This document shows, piece after piece, positions 12,505-25,612 of a stretch of 64,000 nt of DNA. The position numbers and the translations under genes were made by a program. The DNA lies in NCBI RefSeq assembly GCF_910592395.1, contig NC_088325.1, positions 806,001-870,000 on the forward strand, given 5' to 3'. The notes below the pieces were generated by a model. That model was not told the origin of the DNA, searched no databases, and saw nothing but the letters and a program-made list of their open reading frames with translations. Position 1 is the first letter of the stretch, and each line of letters opens with the position of its first letter. Origin of the DNA: Lineus longissimus (lineage: Eukaryota > Nemertea > Pilidiophora > Heteronemertea > Lineidae).

Positions 12505-14194
12505 CTATTTCATTAACCTTTAACATAATTCCCATTGACATGGCTTCAGAATGAGCTGCAAATTGTGCGTGCGGAATACGATAGATTTTTTACTTTATCT
12601 AATTGTCTCCGGGGCAAATGCACCAAAGGTTGTTTCAAAGGAGCACGGACAAGACGCCTTCATAATCACAGTTAACACGCAATTTCGCGATATGCAGCCT
12701 ACCGAAGCGTTGGTTTTGCGCAATGATGGGACATTAGCACCGTACTACAACATTAAGATTATTTCATTTCGCATCTTGGCAATTTGACTGGAAAATTTGA
12801 TGTCATCTGTGGGAGCTCCAACAGAAGAAGGAGAAAATCATGAAGTCGTTTTTACTTTTATGGCCATTATGATTTCATGATTGGGTCACGTTAGCGCGAG
12901 CGTGAATTGTGGTGGTCATAAATGCTATTTTCGCTTTCAAGATATCAGGCTTAACTGAATATGATTCCGAATATGAGACCTCCGTGCAGCGACGGTCTCT
13001 GCGCACACCGATGTATTGGCAGCGCTGCGCAGAGATTGGGGACGTTAACATGACGTCATCGTGAAGTCCTTGGTACGATACTACGATATGAAGCGATTTT
13101 CAAGCCTTCCATTGGTAACAGTTGACAAGTGATTGACTGGCCCAGTTTATTGTGCTTCTTATCTAAATTGGGCTCCCTACCCCATGCCTATAGTCCCCCT
13201 TTATATAACGAACGTATGCAAGCTACCGTGCACTTGTAAATTCCGTCGATATATAGGCCTACTTACTGTATCATGTTATTGACACTTTTCCTCTTAGAAG
13301 AAGTACTTACAATATATATATCTTAAACCAAGGCCACAAAGAACTTGAACATATGTGTAGCATCACTTAAAAGTTCATTCCTAATAACGGACTCGAATCT
13401 TGAATGTTTCACACGTGTAAAGAGTACTTCATCTCTGATCAGCCAATGAATGTTCATACTTTATTCAGTGCACTGTGCATTGAGGAAGAGAATGCATACA
13501 ACAAGTTTACACGGTGGTCCAAAGAACAGACGGTCACAATTCCACCAACCTCAGATTCAAAGCTCAACCGGTAGTTGGGGATTTTGGACTGTGTCCGTCG
13601 CGACCTTTGTCTATATTTGTACTTAATTACACATGCAGATTGAAGTATAATTCATACTTGCCATTAATAGTTGTTGCATTTTAAATACAATACACTTGAT
13701 AACATCATTGACACTGAAAATGTCGATGTTTACAAAGTACAAGTAATGAGTTCTGTTTAACTCTGTGTGTCTTTTACTCATGTGTATGAAGAGGGGGCGT
13801 GATATGATGTAGTTTCGCCGATATATGCTCACACCATAAAATTGATACGAACATAAGGATTGAGCTTGAGCCAAAAAACAGTGCAATTCCTCAAAAGACT
13901 GCTCCCAATGAATAGAGGCAGAAAATTATCTTCCTCGGGTCCGTATCAGTAGCAGGCCGGTTACTGAACAGTTGAGATAACTGACATACACTTGTATCTT
14001 ACGCATCAAAGAGAATTTAAATGAATTAGTTCTTCTAAGATTAGTTATAAATTGAGATTTTCAACGCAGTGACGATAATGTTTAATTCTCATATGCATGT
14101 TAAGTCCTTTAAACGAATTCTTTGCATCGCTTTTTTATGTCATCACTTGACGATTTGGCATTAGACTCTCTTTATTGCTTCTAACCTCCAACCA

Positions 14195-14345
14195 TCGAAG
14201 GCAGTCGGGGATAAGAAATTGTAAGCTCCCTGTCTTTGACTGGCTGGTAGTTAACCAATCGGCCGCATTGGAACATACGGAGCTCGAACCTTGGACCTCC
14301 TGTTCACAAGGCGTACATCACGGCCACGACCACGGCCGTCAGGAT
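14195..14345 (-). mobile_element. tRNA-derived SINE, degraded
   Basis: It shares GGCCGCATTGGAACATACGG, CTCGAACCTTGGACCTCC and TTCACAAGGCG with the better SINE at 16140-16360. The tRNA-like head reads on the minus strand. Confidence 0.45.
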
Positions 14346-15789
14346 GGTTGTAGAAGTCGCAAATGATATGAAATCAGTACACAAACATGACTGTACGTCA
14401 ATAACAGCATGCCGCCACTTTGCTTCACTTTATCTATCAGAGAGAAAATAACATGATAAAACAAGTCAAAGTAAAAATGCTTTGAAGTCTCTTTGACAGT
14501 TATGATTGCAGACATTTACTTTATGCCGTTTACTGCACAGAGCTAATCCCCTGCTACTGGGTGTTTCAAAATGTATTTGACAATTCTGATGTCAAATAAA
14601 GAGCTCCAAACTTTGCCCACAAAAATCACGAATTTAGGTTTTTCAGGAAAACACAAAATGATAAAACTTTTTCAACTAAAGGAAAAATCCTTGTGTTTTT
14701 CTTCATTTTACGGAGGGGTGAATATTAGTGTTTGCCGAAAACCCATTGAGGTTTTTCAAAAGCTCAAAATCCTTTATTTCGCAGGGTGTAGTGTACTCTT
14801 TTGGGATATTACACACCAAAAGTGTTTCGTATGTCATGAAACACGCAGTAGTAATAGATCAGAATAATACTGATATTGCTCAGTGGCAGATGTACTAATG
14901 CATCGTGACAACTCATCAGATTCAACAATAATTTTCTATCAGTCTGTCAATCCTGATGATGTCTGCAGCAATATGAGTACATGTAGATGTCTGCAGCAAT
15001 ATGAGTACATGTACATGTATTCGTCTCTCTGTTTTGTTTGAGGATTTTGTAATCCTGTGACATCAATTGCCATTGCAGTGCATTAATTCGAATATACACA
15101 GTGTTGGCAGTTCAGTGCAAATGTGCACTACGTGAAACATTATTGGAGCGCAAACGAGCCAATGTATGCTAAAAACTGTCGCATTTTCAGAGCACAAACT
15201 TGGCCATTGCAACTCCAGAGCGAAATGGCTTCTGACTGCAGCAGCATTTATTGCAGAGCAAAAGGGCCGCTGAATGCAAGTCCATTGCAAATGCAGTGTA
15301 AATGCACACTACCACAAACGCTTTGCAGCTTTGTAATGACGGTACAAAATGTATACGACAAGCAATGCGACGTTACAGTGCATTGTCAGTGCAGTGCAGC
15401 GGTGACCTTACTGACTTTCACATTATCAGCCGATGGGCTGGCACGAGGGGTCCCAGTGCTATAGGAAAGCTATAAGGCCTACTATAGGAGTTCCCATTCA
15501 CGCTACATGCAACATACTACTCGATTTGAGCAAACTTTTGCATGTTTTTAGAGTTACGCTTTCAGTAAGCATAACTCATTGACATCTTTATTGCACCATG
15601 TTCCATCGTTATTTGGCAGAATCTCCGATGCCTCGAGAAGAGATTAGCTGCAATAACGTTGTGTCAGTGTAGCACTTGAAATCTGTGGAGACTTCAAGTA
15701 CCGCCCGGGCAACCACTTGTGTTCAGTATCATGTTCAGAGTGCAGCAAAGCACTATCATACAGAACTGGATTGGCATAAATCGGTCCTC

Positions 15790-16025
15790 GCATATGAGGC
15801 TGCGATTACGTAGAGTTTTCGCATGTAACGTGTCACAGTTCACTTTTCATGCGTGACATGAAGAGCGAACAAGTCATTTCCAAAGAGCGGCCTACATACG
15901 ATTCACGAGGTCACACTTGTCAACCTCACGTCGTGTTTTCAAGCCTGAGTCAGTTAACTCGTGACATGTGTATGTGAATCATGACAAGTGACAACGAGAA
16001 CGCTATATAACTCCGGCCAAACGGA
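15790..16025. repeat. Family D repeat, left member of a distant inverted pair
   Basis: About 235 bp matches, in reverse orientation, the segment at 21075-21330. Shared words include CTTTCCAAAGAGCGG-type sequence, CATACGATTCACGAGGTCAC, GTTTTCAAG and CTCCGGCC at the inner end. Confidence 0.7.
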
Positions 16026-16139
16026 CTGCTCTTCCAAGTTCCAACTATTGAGTATGTTTGTGATGTCGGTAATGATTAGTTTATACTTGGTGACGTGTAT
16101 AAAAGTAAAGTAAACTTTGTTTATTTTAGTGTCACCCCT

Positions 16140-16360
16140 ATTGAAAGGGCCAGCCAGCTTTTTGGCTCATGAGACACTCTTCACTTCCAAACTCCTATCT
16201 CTAATACCAGGCGCCTGGTGAGAAGCCAGTTTGTACCCTATATTTAACTAGCTGGCGGTTACCCAACCGGCCGCATCGGAAAGAGGTTACCAGCGCGACC
16301 CGAACCTTCGACTTTCCGTTCACGAGGCGGACGCCCAAACCACTAGGCCATCGAGATCGG
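16140..16360 (-). mobile_element. tRNA-derived SINE next to tRNA-Arg
   Basis: The minus strand reads a tRNA-like head with an A-box-like TGGCCTAGTGGTTTGGGCG and a B-box-like AAGGTTCGGGTCGC, followed by a body ending near the GTGTCACCCCTATTGAAAGG word. The same body word recurs at about 58626. The acceptor stem does not pair, so it is not a functional tRNA. Confidence 0.6.
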
Positions 16361-16361
16361 T

Positions 16362-16367
16362 AAAAAA
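16362..16367 (-). terminator. RNA polymerase III terminator of tRNA-Arg
   Basis: A run of six T on the minus strand begins six bases after the tRNA 3' end, the standard pol III stop signal. Confidence 0.8.
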
Positions 16368-16372
16368 TTCTG

Positions 16373-16445
16373 CACCTCTGCCGGGATTCGAACCCGGAAT
16401 CTCTGGATTAGAAGTCCAGCGCCTTGTCCATTAGGCCACAGAGGC
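16373..16445 (-). tRNA. tRNA-Arg (anticodon TCT)
   Basis: The 73-nt gene folds as a cloverleaf. The acceptor GCCTCTG pairs with CAGAGGT (one G-U), the D-arm region is GGCCTAATGGACAAGGC, and the anticodon loop CTTCTAA is closed by CTGGA/TCCAG. The T-arm CCGGG-TTCGAAT-CCCGG is perfect, with the B box GGTTCGAATCC. There is no intron and CCA is not encoded, as usual in eukaryotes. Confidence 0.95.
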
Positions 16446-16808
16446 ACATAACGGATTCCGTGCACAACAAAACAAACCATCCTTGGCCTGTCGAGTCAGA
16501 ACTCGGCGTGTGCAAACGTACTTTTCAAAATGGCGGTCATGACCGATCCAGTCCTTTCGTCCTGTCATCTGGTTAGTGCTTAGTATATCGGATACCATAC
16601 TATTTGGTTTCACAATCGAATACGATTACCAGGGCGCATCTGTCCGCCCAAGGGAGGTAGATAATGAAAGGCAGCGGTCGGCGAGCTAGCTATATAAACA
16701 CGAACCCTGTAACCTCCAGGGAGGGATGATTATCGTGGTTCCAATGAACTGTCAGTTCCTTGTCAATTTAGATATGGTGGGAAGTCAGAGGCCCACTGGC
16801 CCACAACA

Positions 16809-17166
16809 TTAGGGAGGTTTTGTAATCCGTGCCAACGACGTAAGACGAACTACAAAGGTCTATAGGCTTTTTCAGAAGTAAGTGTCATTGTCCTTTCGGC
16901 TGGTGTGCAAAAAGTACTGAGTCGATTTCTTTAAAGATATTTTAGTGCCCAACACAATCTCTTCGTTAGAGATTTGCGAATCGAGTAAAAACGATTTTGG
17001 GGGTCTTGACAGGGGCCAGCGGTCCAAAAGGACGGTGCCATTTACTTATAACAAAGCCTACTTATGCGAGGAATCGAGGAAGATTTCAAAAGAAATTGTC
17101 GGGAAGAACATTCAATTACATGTACTTCGTTCTTCCACATCTGCATAAGGCTTGCGAAACCTGTCT
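16809..17166. mobile_element. MITE family C, second copy
   Basis: The left end ATTAGGGAGGTTTTGTAATC and right end GCTTGCGAAACCTGTCTAAT are inverted and match the family C ends seen at 7036-7263. Related single ends occur at about 17400-17460, 22003-22060, 26105-26140 and 28650-28690. Confidence 0.5.
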
Positions 17167-18187
17167 AATGACGAGGATCGGAGGATCTTGCCATGCTGCC
17201 ATCCACGAATCATAATAAATAGAGACGGGTAGCCTCTGCCATTGATCGAGTCCTTCCCAAATCTATTCGCAGGCAATAACCCCGCACTGATAGCGTGTCT
17301 TACACTCATCCGACTATTCAACATGCTAAAACCGATGTGGTAATGGTTTTGCCGACAGCTATAACATGCATCCACTTATGTCCTAAATGGAAAATAGATA
17401 TTAGGCAGGTTTGGCAAGTTTTACGAAGAGATACGAACGACGAGCTTGCATGAAAGTGAATGACCAAATGCCACACAGAGTGATATTGACCGTTTTTTTC
17501 AATTCCATTAGCAAATGAGCGAAATGCGATATATAGGTGAATAGGTCCCGTTTACTGAAATGTCGGGATAATGTAACGGCTTGAGGCGATCCATAGATAT
17601 TTAAAAACACTGTGAATTGGATTGATATAGGATCGTTTTCGTTGTGTCCCAGACATAAAGGTAAATAATTTCGATGAAAAAAACGCTAAATTCTCGGAAT
17701 TCGTTTCAGAGCGCATGGTCGTTGTCATTCAAAAGCGCAATTTTTCGCATTTTAACCGACATGCATGTCCATAAATCGTGTAAAAATAACACCTAACGTC
17801 ACGATGCCTCTCACATTTTCAATATCTTCAGTCTGTGTGACGTCATTCTCCATTTAAATATTGCATTCATATATAAAGTTTGGTATGTAAATGTGTGAAT
17901 CAAGTGTCGGTCTTTACGGACAAGTACTCGAACTGTATGTGATACACAGACCGACGGCCTCTTCACGGACTACGAGTGCTGTCTGTACTGTACAAGCACT
18001 CCAAGGGTCGGCGCGTTTTGGATGATAAGTACAATGTACATGACTGTTTAAACACGGTCTGGGACCATTATCATTGTCAACCCTTCATGAAGTTGACGCA
18101 AGAACTGCTTGCTGAAGTGTGATTGATGTTTACACGTTCGTGGTACACCGAAATCAGTACACATGCATGGACCATCACGTTGTATGA

Positions 18188-18271
18188 GGGAGTTTTCGCA
18201 AATCCCCCGAAACACAAAAGCGAATGTTTATCTCATCACGTGGATGTTTCGGGGGCTTTACGAAAAATCCC
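18188..18271. mobile_element. MITE family B, copy 3 (short)
   Basis: The ends GGGAGTTTTCGCAAATCCCC and GGGGGCTTTACGAAAAATCC are inverted, with inner GAAACA/TGTTTC. It directly abuts a family A copy at 18272. Confidence 0.65.
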
Positions 18272-18495
18272 TATTTCCCCTTACCGCGCAGGTAAGAGAG
18301 GTCAGGCTAATAGCCTAATACGCGGTCCATTGTCATTAAACATATCCCGCTCGTACCTAGGCCTAAAGTCCCATTGTTCTACATCAAAGGGTCGTAAGAG
18401 CATATCTGGATACATCGACCACAGGGAACAGCGTTCATGGCGGTCGATATGCTTAACCGCATAGGGGTAAATAAACGTCATGATGTAGTCTGGTT
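18272..18495 (+). mobile_element. Family A repeat, copy 5
   Basis: It has TTCCCCTTACCGCGCAGGTA, CCTAGGCCTAAAGTCCCATT, ACATCAAAGGGTCGTAAGAG and the end AAATAAACGTCATGATG. Confidence 0.6.
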
Positions 18496-19275
18496 TTTCA
18501 GAGAGGGATCGCTTTCCAGATACAAAGGGGCCCATCATGAACCTACTGCAAGTCGAAAGCCGCCCTTAAGAGAGTAAATCTATAGGACAATATGCCCTTT
18601 ATTGTCACTAGAAACAGATGTTGCCCTCACACATGATCTGATTATTTTGATCCGAAATTGGTTGATGCACAATTCTTCTGATGGTCTTCCGAGTGACCAG
18701 TCATCAGTGATGACACTGGGCTCACCCCGCGGGCTGCAGGGATGGACACACATTGGATGCCTAATTCCCAACCCGCCAATTTGTCCCCGCGTGAGCAGCT
18801 GGGTTCGCCATATTGTTAATAAGACTTTGACTTAAGGATGTTGCGCGGTCAATGGACGTATTGATTACGTTACGGAGTGCAGTTGAATATGATGAGCCTG
18901 GCGGTATCTGGATTCTCGTTCACGTTACAGCATTTTTTGCTAAACGTCTACTCCATCTCGAGTAAATCACGATTCAAAGAAGCGAACATTAACCCCTAAT
19001 TTCTTCAGGATGCGGCCGCTCCTGCCTCCTCTATTCTGACAGTGGCTGCAAGAAAACCCAATAGCCAAGGTAATCCAATGCGCCGCTCAGACCTCTTGCT
19101 ATAAGTGTTTAAGTGCTGTCCCCGCTTCAGACAGCTGATGGTTTCCCGGCTTGCAACATCAGAAGACAAGACACACTCATGTGTAAGTATCGATAAGATA
19201 GGTTATCGGTGATGTGACATTGATGCGAACTTAGGTATGGTTGTGCCGATGTCAGTGGGTAAGGGAATTTGGAAG

Positions 19276-19500
19276 AGACGGTGATGTAGACCCGTAGCAC
19301 CCCCCCCCCCCCCTCAAGAACAGGCGAAGTAGACACGTAGGCTCCTCCCCTCCATGACCTAGTGGTCCTGACCCGTACCTAAGGCGCCCCCTCTTCAAGT
19401 TCGGGTAATGTGGACCCGTAGCCACCCCTTTGAGACCCGCTGACGTTGGCACTACTTTCGGCGGCCCCTCTCCAAGACCCGGTGGTGTATGAGCCTCGCC
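19276..19500. repeat. Degenerate C-rich minisatellite
   Basis: There are about five diverged units of roughly 40 bp, each with a GTAGACCCGTAGC-like start and a CCCCTCCAAGACC-like end. The first contains a C14 run at about 19301-19314. Confidence 0.5.
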
Positions 19501-21074
19501 CCACGCGAAAGACCTATTTCTCTTCATTATTTGACAAGTTTCGGCCCTCGAAAGCCCTCGCATTCCCTGATGATAAGGTGGTGAGGTGTCAGTGAAGGTT
19601 CAGAGCCTCTCTGATACAGTCGTGATGCTTTCCTCGAAGAACATAATCAATGCAGTCGGAAGGCAGGTGACCATTTCCACGGCAGTAGCTAGGATAAAGT
19701 GAATAGGCGACATACTCCATCATTGTGGATAAAGTCATGACAAAGCTTGCAGGCTCTTCAACAATGAAATAGTAAAGAATTATAGCCGCATATGAAGAAG
19801 ATGAATCGCTCTGATCGTTTTTTCATGTAAGCTCGTAATGTCCATATATTTGCTTGATTGGTTTAACTCCAAATCGCTTTATCAGCAACATCAATATTGA
19901 ATGAGTTTGTCAGAATCAATTAATGATTATTTATCTAGTGCTCAATTGGACTTGACCGGCATCCCATTCATTAGAGGCCAAACCTTCGAGGCAAAGCAAG
20001 CAGATGACGGGCAGTCCTCACTTTCACTTTCCATTCTAAGACCATGCGCAGTCAGTTCAACTACTTCCTGTAGACTCCGGCGCAGTTGCGTAACAACGTC
20101 GTTTCACCGCTGCCAACACTGGCCGCCATTTTGAATCAGCCACTCCACGATTCGTGCAACAAGTTACCTGCTCATATTCTGCCTCTACTTTTATAACCCA
20201 GCCACATATTTCTCGTTGTCGTCCGGCGTCCGGATGGTTACCAACTATACAATAGACGGTGAACTTTAATGAATTGTCATGGTACCAGTTTTAAAGGTGA
20301 ACTGACTGTTTCAAGTTGATGGGATATTATCATGATTAAATAATAAATATTCCAACTTGTAAATAGACAAGGACTTTCGAAAACTTCAGGTAGACATTTA
20401 CACTTGGCCTCTCTGTAAAAAACTGATGTAAAAGCAGTTTATATCACCCAATGCCTACTGGTGGCACAGTTGCTCAAATCAGAGCATAAAATGATTGTTT
20501 CTCCTTCGAATCGCTGCCTCATTGCCGTGAGGGGTCACCAGAATATCGAAGAGGCCTCGCCGCAGGATTGTTCGAAACAGTGGCTGAGATTTCCAATGTT
20601 TCCTCCCTGGGAAAACACACCCTCAGGAGTTTGATTGAGCTTAAACATCTTCCCAAAGCAATGGCAAGGGATTCCAGAGGATTATTATCAAATTCTCGGC
20701 CAGCAAAGCAACCCAATGCGCATCTGAAATATCATCCTAACCGCGTTACACTTTCGCCACCTCATTGTCCGTCAATCATTTGAACCACTCAACAGGGTCT
20801 CCGAAGGCCTGTGCATCTTACGATAGGCAATAACTATTGTGTAAGCGCCGCAAGTCGTCCATTACACAATGTTATGGTTTCCATTGTGAATACCAACCAT
20901 AACCACAGTGTCACATTTCTGGAGGAACAAGGCGGAATGATTAAATAGCGTGTTCCCCAGTTATTAAGTGAATGGTAAATGCATCTCATGTGGCTTATTC
21001 TGATTAGATTGAGACAGTGATGAATATGATACGTTTTGACCGTTGATATATGAAGGTGAAGCCCCTCGTTATTG

Positions 21075-21330
21075 TCGAGGGATATATGTTAGGCCGGAGT
21101 TATCTGGGATTCACTTTGTAACTTGTCATGTTATACTCGTCACGAGTTAATGACTTAGACTTGAAAACAAGACGTGGGGGTGAAATGTGACCTCGTGAAT
21201 CGTATGTAGGCCGCTCTTTGGAAATGACTTGTTTGTTCTTCATGTCACGCATAGAACGTGAACAGTGACTGTTCTGACACGTTACATGTGAACAAATGAA
21301 CTCTGTATAATCGCAGTCTTGAATGGCTAA
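21075..21330. repeat. Family D repeat, right member of inverted pair
   Basis: This is the reverse complement of 15790-16025 with clear similarity throughout (GTGACCTCGTGAATCGTATG, GCTCTTTGGAAATGACTTGT, TCATGTCACGCATAGAACGT). The copies are 5.1 kb apart. Confidence 0.7.
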
Positions 21331-24300
21331 GCTGTGGTTCTGAGTGACGGGCCAGTTGTACACAGGAATAACGTTTTCGTCATATAATCTATGAGGCCAT
21401 GAGATAACCCTCATTATTCTATCATTGCCATCATTCAGATTCTATGATCGTTCTATGATGGAGAATCGCCATCATAGAATCGTGTTGTGGCTCTCAACCT
21501 CTCTATCACCGAAGATCGCACCGCGTTATTTGCAAGAAGGTTCTTCTCACTTAACAGAGTGACCTTGTCCGACATGTTCATCACCTCTTGGTCAGGGAGG
21601 AACGTTCAGCACTTCAAAGGACCATACGGCCCCGAAGGCATAAGGACCATATGTGGCGAGGCCGTTGCTTCACTGAAACATCATAGTCATCACTGGTCTC
21701 ACAGGGCCCTCACTGCTTCTGACAGTTACATAATCTAATTGGTACAGAGTCGTACCCAGACTGGTAGTTGAGAGCAATATGCGAGCGTAACTGCTGGTAA
21801 CGTTATTTCTGTGTAATTTGTAAGTGGGTCCACATGTGTAATGACCAACGCATTCCTTTTCCATCAAGAAATGTTACCATCAAGGGCACAATGGCATTAC
21901 TTGTTACAATGCTCTTGATTATGAGATTATGGAGTTGTAGCGTTGTACGTAAGGGTACAAGTAGCTTAGCCTGAAACGGTATAAAACTAACCAATAGTGA
22001 GGTTTCGCCAGCCTCACGAAGTCCTACACGTGCGACGAAGTACGAAGTATGTATGCATTTTATTGGCGATGTATGGTGATGATCTGTTAAGTGCCCTTGT
22101 CGGCGAACTAATGGTTCAACATCTCTTTATGATAACGTTTAGTTCCTCCTAGCCGGGAATATATCCCCTTATTGACATGTTGAATCATTTTAATTAGGTT
22201 TACTTCACTTTTGTGACAGAAGCAACCACAAATTGTGTCACATTAGCACACTAGTAACGAGAGTTCAAGACGTCAAAGTCATTCGTCTCTTCCAATGACA
22301 TCAGAAATGTCATCCCCGCGTTAGTTCTGTCGTTATCGTCGTTACATTGTGGAACAGCACAGATGCGCCTCACGCCGTGAATGCACCATTATCGTAACTT
22401 GGCAATGAATTCTTCAAAGGGAACGATTTTGTGGCAATCGTGTTGAACATTGCTCAATTAGCCACAGACGTAACATATATTGACATGTAATTATGTCGAC
22501 TGAACAACAGTAGGCCTACAGTATATAATGCACCATGCGTCCACTGTGCCTCGTCTTGATGGCAGCGGTCACCATAACAACTTGGATTGGTGCAAAATAT
22601 GGAAGCAGGAACCAAGAAGACTATAAAGTCGCCTTCAATGTTTGATTTGAGGTGTTTAAAAACAGAAATTGAAACCTCGCTGTCGTTATTGGTTGTCTCC
22701 CCAAACACTACTTTGGTGGATCTGTCATTGCTCCAAAAGCCCCCGCTGCCGCCGCGGATTTGGCCTACATGTTTGCTCCACCCTCGCGGTGTTGGTGAGA
22801 CAACCTATGCCTCCAGTTCGGTATCAATTCCTCAAGTATCAATGCACAACCACCTCAGGAACAACAACAATAGTCCTACCACAATCGGATACGTTTAATA
22901 GCCAGCATAAGTAATGGTAATACTATTGTGTCTATTTATGTCATGTCGGTAATCCTCCTCATTTGTCAGGATTAAGTGTACATGATTCTGAGCAGTGGCC
23001 GCTAAATGGTTTAGTTACATGAAGGTTAGCCACTCGCGTGATTGAATTTACGCTTATGTCACAGAATATAGCCATGACAGTTGCTGGAACAAAACGGTAT
23101 GCGATTTGACAGGCATGGTATTTGCCCACGCATTGACGCTAAAGGGTCAACGAACAGACAAATGGGCCTTTAAGTTGTCACAATCATCTGGATTCGCTTG
23201 CGGCTGTAAATGAATCGATAACAAACCTGTTGAAAAAGCTGACAGATCAGCAAATATGTCGGCTAATTTGATTTATTCCGGCAATTCATCAAATCATTAG
23301 ATTGTCGGGGGGGGGAAATTAATGGATAGATGGATAGAAAAGGCGAAGGCGTAGGTATTTATGCCTTTTAACAAGACATTGGTCATACATTGTATCTTGG
23401 TGCAATACCTTGATATGCCCTCGGCACTTCCCAGCCTGATTTCATTTGAAAATTTCACCTGTCCGCTACGCAGTTCATTCACTATTTCCACTCAATACGC
23501 CAGGACGGAGAGGGGTCAAAGATGTACTCTGAGAGACGTTGTACATATATATATACTCCCAAAAATAATGGTTTTTGACCTTTTGAAAAACCTTCTGCTG
23601 GTTTTTCACTACGCAAATGCACGAACTGAAAGATTGATTTTCCATTTCTCTCAAAAAATGGAAAACCTCTACGGCGTGCATCGTGTTGGCAAAAAAGCAC
23701 TGAAAGGTTATTCCAAGCTCAGATACCATCTCAGGAGTGTACGTAACATCGGAACGAGAACAATTGAACCAATGCGTGAAATGGCGTGAAATGGCGTGAA
23801 GTGATCATTCAACTTAACCGTACAACCACATGTTTTCTACATACAATGCATACATAATCCTGTGCATTATCTGCGTAGTGCAAAGCAGACATTTCAATGG
23901 AACGATTTCCAATTATTCGTCTGAGAAGATAATGGTTCATTAATGAAGAGCTATTGTGATGAGGGCATAATTATCTATTAAGTGTAGCGTTATTACCTAT
24001 AAGCCGTTCCATATTCGGTACAATACCCCTTTGAGGACTTTCAATGTGTGGGCGGCTTTTTACCACAATATGTTTGTTATTCTCCTATTCTATCATCCTG
24101 ACATAACCAGTTGTTTTCAAAATACACCGATTGTCGGTATGTTTTTCTATATGACGGAGTAAAAAAGCCTGATCTCAGGATGCTGTTCTATCAAACTGTT
24201 TTTCTGAAAGTGTTCAATGTTCTCCAACTCTGACATGGCGACATGACCCATGCATGTGACCCTAATGCACAAAGCTGAACCACTGTATATACCTTCACCT

Positions 24301-25451
24301 CTCACACTTGAGTCGAATAGGGGAGTTTCGATGGGGTTGTCGTCCGATTGGCGACAACTCACAAAACGAGCATCCTTGCTCGTCTGGTAACACGCAGGTC
24401 GGATAATGTCAACCGAGACCTAGAAATACTCGACCGATGACCGCTAATATGAGGGGTCCATCCATTAACCATCATTAAGAGGCAGAGAGGCAAAATGGTC
24501 ATCTATTTATCATATTATCGTTGTCGTTTTCTATTATTATATATTATTATAATTTAGGTAAATTATGGAAATGGGTCAGAGGGCCGTGTAACTGAAGACG
24601 GAACAAGTTGTATTAATTTGAAAACTAGTTGTGTATAAACCTATACATATTCAAGCGCTTTTTCTAGCGAAAAGTCTACCAACATGAAAATGAACACACA
24701 ATTGTGGTTTTTTCTTCTTCTTAATTAAGTGTCATTGACAGAACATGTCATGTATTCCCCGAATCTAGGATCTAGGAATCTAACTTTTCAAATTATAGCA
24801 ATATCATGAGAATTATTTGAGTAAAACGTCCAATAAATAATGATTCATTTTCAGTCGATCATTAGCGATATTTTCTCACGGTGGTGCTTGAAAACGTATC
24901 TATGACGACACTCAAATACGTGATAGAAAACGAATTTTGATGATATATAAATATTTCGGTAAAAGGAAAAAGGTTACGGTAAAAAAGACTATTATCAAGG
25001 TAAAAAAGACAGCAGGTAAAAAAGGCTATACGGAAAAAAGGCATCAGGAAAAAAGCACTTAGGGGAGAAAAAACTCGTCTACTTGTTTGAATATCACTAA
25101 ACATACAATATACGCAAATATACTTTCAATCAAGCCATGTTTATATGTCAATCACACACTTGTCTGTCGTGACCGCTGCGACGACCCCAATCGCCCACAA
25201 CGATGTATTTTATTGCTGGATAATTAGCAGCGATATCCTGGTATAGGCCGACCCTTCCCACTTTTTGAAGTTGCCTCAGCCTGTAATCGGAGGTTAATAA
25301 CTAGACACGACAGTGCAACAAGGGGCCAAGGTTTATCTTCCCCACTCGAGAGAATGAGCAAAAGCTACAGCGAAATGTATCAGTAGCCGAGTGTTTCACC
25401 CTACTTGTTGATTGGCGTGCGCCATCACAAGACATCTTGGTTCATATATTA

Positions 25452-25612
25452 CGTTAATTTGCCCCTTACCTGGCAGTTAAAAGACTTCAAACCTAATCAG
25501 AGTCTTTTGCTTCACCAAGAACACGGCCTTGAAGTCCCGCTCACGAAATAACTTTCATTGGGTTCGATGGGCCCAAACTGTAAGGGTTAATTAACGTAAT
25601 GAAAGGCTCCTA
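25452..25612 (+). mobile_element. Family A repeat, copy 6 with visible inverted ends
   Basis: The start ATTACGTTAATTTGCCCCTT and the end GGTTAATTAACGTAATG are inverted, which shows that family A is a short MITE-like element of about 160-250 bp. Confidence 0.6.

Larger units (their letters stand above)
9453..16360. other. Gene-free stretch with decayed repeats
   Basis: I see no supported gene here. 9545-9900 is a diffuse cryptic repeat of ACTCCAATTC/ACTCAAA-like words. 10690-10815 and 14195-14345 look like decayed tRNA-derived SINE heads. 12335-12504 is a tandem duplication. 15060-15420 is a diffuse repeat of TTGCAGTGCA-like words. An open frame at 12551-12787 begins with a hydrophobic segment, but it has no splice context or recognisable domain, so I leave it uncalled. 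Confidence 0.6.

Noticed and set aside
23361-23789. 142-codon open frame as a gene
   Set aside because: Composition is AT-rich and low in complexity, no family is recognised, and comparable open frames occur on the other strand.
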